A stretch of DNA of 64,000 nt from JANQTF01 sp041741415. GTDB lineage: Bacteria; Bacteroidota; Bacteroidia; J057. The notes under the pieces are model-generated. The model searched no databases and had not been told where the DNA came from. It saw only the letters and a program-made list of their open reading frames with translations. Numbering within the stretch: position 1 is the first letter of the stretch; every line of letters starts with the position of its first letter. A program made the position numbers and the translations under genes. The stretch lies in assembly GCA_041741415.1 (NCBI GenBank), contig JBGSKC010000077.1, positions 1 to 64,000 of the forward strand, read 5' to 3'. Of this stretch, positions 59,325-64,000 are shown piece after piece.

Positions 59325-61046
59325 TTACCACGACTGGTAAGCAGCAAAGCAATCATCGACAGACTGCCTGACATAGTCTTCTGAAAAGTCAAACTGAATA
59401 CCCGCCGCCTCATAAATCTTGGGAATCGGCTGGGTATAACCCAGAGAAAGGGCCTTTAAATACCCTTGCAGTGCTCCCGCCGGGTCTTTCAGGCTGTTGC
59501 GCCAAATGGCCAAAGCGCCCAATTGGGCAAGGCCGTACTCGATGTAGTAAAAAGGATACTCGAACACGTGCATTTGCTTGATCCACTGAACGTGCAGGAA
59601 GTGTTCATACCCCGACCAATCGACCTCTTCGCCGTGGAAACGGAAATAGATCAGCTTCCAGGCTTCCATTCGCTCTTCACGGGTGTGGCCCTCGTGGTCA
59701 TACACCCACTGCTGAAAGGCGTCAATGGCCGCGATCCATGGCAGCACTGTGATGCAGCGGGCGAGTTGGGTCTTTTGCGCACGGCTTCTGTCTGCAGGGT
59801 CGGGGTAAAATTCTCCGTAGAGAGGCAGGGGGAGCAGTTCCATCGACATCGCAGCCAATTCGGCTACCTCCGAAGGGAAACTCCGCTGGCTCACGGGCAA
59901 ATCGCGGGTCAAAAAAGAGTGAATCGCGTGGCCGCTCTCGTGGAGCATCGTGATCACATCCGATGGGGTGCCCGCTGCATTCATAAAAATGAAGGGAATT
60001 CCCGATTCCATGAGCGGATAGTTATAACCGCCCGGCATTTTCCCCTTCCTCGATTCGAGGTCGAGATAGCCCCTGCTGTCCATGGTCCGGAGCATGTGGG
60101 CGAGCTGGGGGTCGAGTTGGTCCAACATATGAACCACGCCCTCAAGGAGTTGGCCTGCCCCCTCAAAAGGCCGCAGCGGCGTGGCGCCATACATGTCCAC
60201 ATGCACATCGTAGGGGCGAAGCACATGGAGGCCCATTCGCTCCTTGCGCTCCCGCTGGAGGGCTGAAATAATGGGTTTGACTGCCTTTTCCACAGAGTTG
60301 TGGAAAGCGTAGGTGTCTTCGATTTTGTAATCGAACCGGCCGCGCTCTTCGAAACGAAAACGAGTATAATTGGCGTATCCAGCCTGTTTGGCCATTTGCT
60401 GGCGAAGGCCGATGAGCTTGTCAAAAATATCCTCCATGCGGTCACGGTCCTGCCAGCGCCTGGCGTGCATGGTTTCCCAAACGTCTTTTCTCAACTCGCG
60501 GTCCTGCTCCTCAAGCAGCTTGGCGGCCTGCTGGGGGGTGAGCTCCTGGCCGCGAAATTCGATGACCATCCCGGCGTTGAGGGTGGAGTATTGCTGCGCA
60601 AGCGTGGTGGCTTCAGTGGCGAGGGCGAGGTTTTCCTCGCGAAACAGCTCCACCTGTTTGCTGATGGCGCGGAGGTAGGGGCCGTATTCTGCTGGCAGCT
60701 TGTCGAAATGCGGGTGGGCCAGCAGCTTGCGGTGAAGCTTGTCCTCATACTGCGCCACGGAGGGCTGGATGTGCCGGACATAGTCCTGAAAAGCCTGCTG
60801 CCTGTATTCGTTCAGGGTGTCTCTCGACATGTCGATGTATCGCCAGGCAGCCGTTTCGTTGATAACAGCCTGGAGCTCTTCCGTTTGGCGAATCCAGGCG
60901 AGCAAGTCATCGAGCGAATGTGGCTGGGCTTCCAGGAGCTTGAGCAGGTAGGGCTCCAGGCCTTCCCAGTCGGAAATGGCAAAATCAGGGGCAACAAAAT
61001 GCCGCGTTTTGGGAGCGTATGCGAGGGGTGATTCCAGGTGGTTCAT
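59325..61046 (-). CDS. M3 family oligoendopeptidase
   Basis: Metallopeptidase of 573 aa. The zinc motif is H369-ESGH373 (ITMLHESGHAIHSFL), followed by the third ligand in FPSEVAELAAMSMELL. The N-terminal helical region (SDWEGLEPYLLKLLEAQPHS) and PGGYNYPLMESGIPFIFMN match oligoendopeptidase F-like proteins. It hydrolyses short peptides in the cytosol. The start at 61046 (MNHLESPLAYAPK) excludes 132 upstream residues in frame that overlap the convergent or antisense small membrane protein region and look non-coding. Confidence 0.93.
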   Translation of the reverse strand: MNHLESPLAYAPKTRHFVAPDFAISDWEGLEPYLLKLLEAQPHSLDDLLAWIRQTEELQAVINETAAWRYIDMSRDTLNEYRQQAFQDYVRHIQPSVAQYEDKLHRKLLAHPHFDKLPAEYGPYLRAISKQVELFREENLALATEATTLAQQYSTLNAGMVIEFRGQELTPQQAAKLLEEQDRELRKDVWETMHARRWQDRDRMEDIFDKLIGLRQQMAKQAGYANYTRFRFEERGRFDYKIEDTYAFHNSVEKAVKPIISALQRERKERMGLHVLRPYDVHVDMYGATPLRPFEGAGQLLEGVVHMLDQLDPQLAHMLRTMDSRGYLDLESRKGKMPGGYNYPLMESGIPFIFMNAAGTPSDVITMLHESGHAIHSFLTRDLPVSQRSFPSEVAELAAMSMELLPLPLYGEFYPDPADRSRAQKTQLARCITVLPWIAAIDAFQQWVYDHEGHTREERMEAWKLIYFRFHGEEVDWSGYEHFLHVQWIKQMHVFEYPFYYIEYGLAQLGALAIWRNSLKDPAGALQGYLKALSLGYTQPIPKIYEAAGIQFDFSEDYVRQSVDDCFAAYQSW

Positions 61047-61213
61047 TCGTCGGGGTGGTGAGAGACAGAAGGAAGGTAGGCAGAAGATAGCAAGTTCAGC
61101 AAAGGAATTCTCTTGGAGCGAGAAAGAAAAGCCGATGGAAAAAAATACCGTTCGATCCTTAACCAGCTTGCCGTTACCCAAAGAGAACGACGATTTGCAA
61201 AGGCGTTCTTCTG

Positions 61214-61555
61214 CTACCTCCTCCTCTTGCCAATCATCCAGGCTACCCATTCTGCCGTCGCGGCCACAGCAATGAGAAGGCTTAGCCCAATAAAAGAAGC
61301 CCCAGGCATCGCGCTTCCGAACCATCCGCCTTCCTTGCCCAGCACAAATATCAGTGAGCTGCCCATCAGGATCAGCACCGAGCCCCATCGACCTTCGCGG
61401 TCGCCTCTGGCAAGCCAGCTTGCCTCCCTGCCCGACAGCCACTCCCTGCTGTAATATCCCGATAACAGCGAAACCCCAACCGACAGCGCCCCCGCAATCA
61501 GCAGCAGACCCATCAGCGCAGGCCAGAACAATACATCAGCTTGCCCGAAATTCAC
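61214..61555 (-). CDS. small membrane protein, unknown function
   Basis: Protein of 113 aa with three hydrophobic segments (VLFWPALMGLLLIAGALSVGVSLL, SVLILMGSSLIFVLG, FIGLSLLIAVAATAEWVAWMIG). No family is recognised. It lies between the M3 peptidase and the divergent uvrC gene, and its start is 91 bp before the uvrC start. Confidence 0.6.
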   Translation of the reverse strand: MNFGQADVLFWPALMGLLLIAGALSVGVSLLSGYYSREWLSGREASWLARGDREGRWGSVLILMGSSLIFVLGKEGGWFGSAMPGASFIGLSLLIAVAATAEWVAWMIGKRRR

Positions 61556-61646
61556 CCCAAAATCTAGCGATTTCCCTGATGATAACAGGTCCCGGACGTA
61601 TATTTATCCTCTCAAATTGCGCTCTCTTTCCCCTAGCCTACCCCGC

Positions 61647-63479
61647 ATGAAATCTGCTTCACCTTCTGCTCAAGATGCCGTGCTCGACAAAGTGCGGAAC
61701 CTGCCAGACGAACCTGGGGTGTATCGCTTTCTGGACAAGGATGGCAAAATCATTTATATCGGAAAGGCAAAAAGCCTCAAAAAACGGGTTTCTTCCTATT
61801 TTTTAGCAGGCCGGGGCCATAGTTACCGCATCCATAAAATGGTGGGGCTCATCCGCGACCTCGCCTACACCGTGACCCATAGCGAAGTGGAAGCCCTGTT
61901 GTTGGAAAATAACCTCATCAAAAATCATCAGCCCAAATACAATATCCTCCTCAAAGACGGCAAAACCTATCCCTACATCTGCATCAAAAACGAACGCTTC
62001 CCACGCGTTTTTCAGACACGCACCAAAGTGGACGACGGCTCCTCCTACTACGGGCCCTACCCCAGTGTCATGACAATGAAAGCCATCCTGAACCTCATCA
62101 GAGGCTTTATTCCCCTTCGAACCTGCAATTTCCACTTGTCGGAAGCCAATATTCAGGCAGGAAAATTCAAGCGTTGCCTAGAATTCCAGATCGGAAATTG
62201 CCTTGCGCCCTGCGAAGGCCTTCAAGCCGAGGCTCAGTACATGGAAGGCATTGCCCAGATTCGCCATATCCTCAAAGGCCACCTCAGCCCCGTGCTCAGG
62301 CAGGTGGAGGACCAAATGAAGGAGGCAGCGGAAAAATATGAGTTTGAAAAGGCCGAATGGCATAAGCGAAAGCTGGAAAAGCTGCGCAGTTACAAGCAGA
62401 AGAGCACCGTGGTATCGGAATCAATTCGCGACCTCGATGTGCTCACAGTGGAAGTGGAGCAGGATCTCGCCGTGGTCAACCATTTTCATGTGATGGATGG
62501 GTCCATTGTTCAGACTCACGCCTGGGAAATCAAGCGAAAAAACCAGGAAGACGAAGCCGAAATCCTGGCTGCCACGCTCGAACACATGATCGCCGAGGAC
62601 GCAGGAATTGGCCGCGAGGTGGTGTCAAATGTCGAATGGGCAGAAGGTACTGTTCCCGAGGGCTTCACCATCAGTGTGCCCCAGCGTGGCGACAAAAAGC
62701 ACCTCGTAGATTTGTCGCTCAAAAATTGCCATACCCTGCTCACTGAAAAGCTCTACAAACAAACTTTTCAGCAGCGAAAAAGCTTTTCAGATGTGATGGT
62801 GGAAGAATTGCAGGCCGCCTTGCGGATGGAGCAGCGCCCCGATCACATTGAGTGTTTCGACAACTCCAACATACAGGGAACTTCGCCCGTCGCTTCCTGT
62901 GTAGTATTCAAAGATGGCAAGCCCAGCAAAAAAGACTACCGCCACTTCAACATCAAAACTGTGGTGGGCCCCGACGACTTCGCCTCAATGGAGGAGATCG
63001 TATTCCGGAGATACCGCAGGGTCCTGGATGAGGGCGAACCCCTGCCAAAACTCATCCTGATCGACGGCGGCAAAGGTCAGCTTAATGCGGCAGCCAAATC
63101 GCTCCAGGCCCTCGACCTGATTGGCAAAGTGCCGGTGGTCGGGATCGCCAAGCGGCTGGAGGAAATTTATCGGCTTGGCGACCCCATTCCCCTGCACATC
63201 GACAAGCGCAGCAACGGGCTCAAACTCATTCAGCAACTCCGCAACGAGGCCCACCGCTTCGCCATCACCTTCCACCGCGACCAGCGCTCCAAAGCTCCCG
63301 GCCAGCGATCTTCTCTCACTTCCATTAAAGGAATCGGCCCCCAGGCGGAAAAGGAGATCCTCGCGTCGTTCAAATCGCTGAAAAAACTCAAAGCGGCCAG
63401 CCAGGAAGAGCGGGAGGCAAAATTAGGCGAACACCGCGCCGGGTTGATCCAACAGGCGATAGAAGCAGGTCTCATTTAA
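61647..63479 (+). CDS. uvrC: excinuclease ABC subunit C, UvrC
   Basis: Nucleotide-excision-repair endonuclease of 610 aa that makes both incisions. GIY-YIG nuclease domain (LPDEPGVYRFLDKDGKIIYIGKAKSLKKRV), cysteine-rich linker (RTCNFHLSEANIQAGKFKRCLEFQIGNCLAPCEG), UVR motif (VLRQVEDQMKEAAEKYEFEKAE), RNase H-like C-terminal nuclease (ECFDNSNIQGTSPVASCVVFKDGK and LILIDGGKGQLNAA) and a tandem helix-hairpin-helix end (SLTSIKGIGPQAEKEIL) are all present. The start at 61647 is the family N-terminus. Confidence 0.95.
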   Translation: MKSASPSAQDAVLDKVRNLPDEPGVYRFLDKDGKIIYIGKAKSLKKRVSSYFLAGRGHSYRIHKMVGLIRDLAYTVTHSEVEALLLENNLIKNHQPKYNILLKDGKTYPYICIKNERFPRVFQTRTKVDDGSSYYGPYPSVMTMKAILNLIRGFIPLRTCNFHLSEANIQAGKFKRCLEFQIGNCLAPCEGLQAEAQYMEGIAQIRHILKGHLSPVLRQVEDQMKEAAEKYEFEKAEWHKRKLEKLRSYKQKSTVVSESIRDLDVLTVEVEQDLAVVNHFHVMDGSIVQTHAWEIKRKNQEDEAEILAATLEHMIAEDAGIGREVVSNVEWAEGTVPEGFTISVPQRGDKKHLVDLSLKNCHTLLTEKLYKQTFQQRKSFSDVMVEELQAALRMEQRPDHIECFDNSNIQGTSPVASCVVFKDGKPSKKDYRHFNIKTVVGPDDFASMEEIVFRRYRRVLDEGEPLPKLILIDGGKGQLNAAAKSLQALDLIGKVPVVGIAKRLEEIYRLGDPIPLHIDKRSNGLKLIQQLRNEAHRFAITFHRDQRSKAPGQRSSLTSIKGIGPQAEKEILASFKSLKKLKAASQEEREAKLGEHRAGLIQQAIEAGLI

Positions 63480-64000
63480 TCACCGCAGGTCGAGCCCAAA
63501 AATCAGCTCTGAAGGAGACAGACGGCTTTCCGGGATCACTTCGCCCCGAAAATTTACCCTGCTAACCCCTTCCACCTGAATGAACACCCGGCTGCCGGAA
63601 GGGGCCTGCCTCACCTGCTGTGGCAGGGTCACCACGATGCGCCCTGTCGGGTCCTGCTGCGCGACCGAATAAGAGGCCACCACTTCAGGGGCACCCAGCC
63701 TGTCTTTGAGCAGCACCCTGATGGTCTGGATGCGATAGCGGGCATCCTGGGGAGACAAGCGGCGGAAGTCTTCATCGGGCTGCAGCCGGATTTCGACCCG
63801 CGAAGAGGAAGAAACCGGCGTCAGTCCATTCGCCACCTGCCCCTGAACCAGCAAGGAAACAGAAGGCTTAGGGGGTAACAGCACCCCATATTGAAGATCG
63901 CCCACGGGATAGGTCTGGCCGCCAACTCTGTTAGACACAGACAATACCACCGACCTGTTTCGCCCGGGCACCACCCTGATTTTGTCCCTGGCCTGGGTGT
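63480..64000 (-). CDS. C-terminal part of an exported protein, GldM-like domain
   Basis: Frame open to the window end on the minus strand, so the gene is partial; a GTG inside at 63974 is not the true start, since the codons upstream (TQARDKIRVVP) read on without a stop. The visible 173 residues (VGGQTYPVGDLQYGVLLPPKPSVSL, YRIQTIRVLLKDRLGAPEVVAS, GSRVFIQVEGVSRVNFRGEVIPESRL) resemble the repeated beta domains at the C-terminus of GldM/PorM, the type IX secretion stalk. The similarity is by eye and weak; gldN is not found downstream, because uvrC converges on it. It may instead be a paralogous surface protein. Confidence 0.6.
   Translation of the reverse strand, partial: TQARDKIRVVPGRNRSVVLSVSNRVGGQTYPVGDLQYGVLLPPKPSVSLLVQGQVANGLTPVSSSSRVEIRLQPDEDFRRLSPQDARYRIQTIRVLLKDRLGAPEVVASYSVAQQDPTGRIVVTLPQQVRQAPSGSRVFIQVEGVSRVNFRGEVIPESRLSPSELIFGLDLR

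Overview
The window looks like a chromosomal segment from a Bacteroidota bacterium, most likely of the Saprospiria (Lewinella/Haliscomenobacter-like) group. The pointers are gliding and type IX secretion genes (gldH next to ricT, a PorZ-like protein), an Oar-like TonB-dependent receptor with a carboxypeptidase-like N-terminal domain, a DUF2723 membrane protein, a primase without zinc ligands, a DOPA-dioxygenase-like protein, and several lipoproteins with short signal peptides. Base composition is moderately GC-rich, apart from one AT-rich island around 18.6-19.2 kb. The assignment is inference from gene content.

Layout. 0-5 kb: secreted carboxylesterase divergent from a Nudix-type transcriptional regulator, a quinone-oxidoreductase-like dehydrogenase and a parallel beta-helix protein. 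5-11 kb: accessory stretch with a Uma2 nuclease, a Fic protein with a repeated operator-like motif, a DUF1697 protein plus a displaced copy of its 3' end, two lipoproteins, and an antitoxin whose PIN toxin is reduced to 11 codons. 11-14.3 kb: divergent katG/oxyR peroxide module. 14.7-18 kb: large TonB-dependent receptor with a strong terminator. 18-22 kb: accessory genes (truncated HNH nuclease, AT-rich membrane protein, acetyltransferase, rifampin ADP-ribosyltransferase, Rpn-type nuclease with a tandem-repeat tail). 22.2-26 kb: hipB-hipS-hipT tripartite toxin-antitoxin operon with four operator-like palindromes spaced exactly 40 bp, followed 5 nt later by dnaG. 26-36.9 kb: mixed metabolic and envelope genes. 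37-39.6 kb: topoisomerase subunit A (parC). 41-46.2 kb: DUF2723 protein, rlmB and a CoA-transferase. 46.2-47.5 kb: a candidate structured RNA with terminator, an amidohydrolase and tRNA-Phe. 47.7-57.8 kb: porZ, a sirtuin, a zinc-ribbon/Nif3-like pair, gldH and ricT. 57.9-64 kb: small membrane and YCII proteins with a Crp-family regulator, an M3 peptidase, uvrC, and the C-terminal part of a protein running off the window end.

The most notable items are the HipBST locus with its phased operator array and downstream primase, a 6S-like structured RNA candidate with matching promoter and terminator, the Fic promoter motif array, and several remnants that show gene turnover (PIN toxin stub, DUF1697 fragment, HNH truncation). 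All calls rest on reading the sequence; no database search was run.
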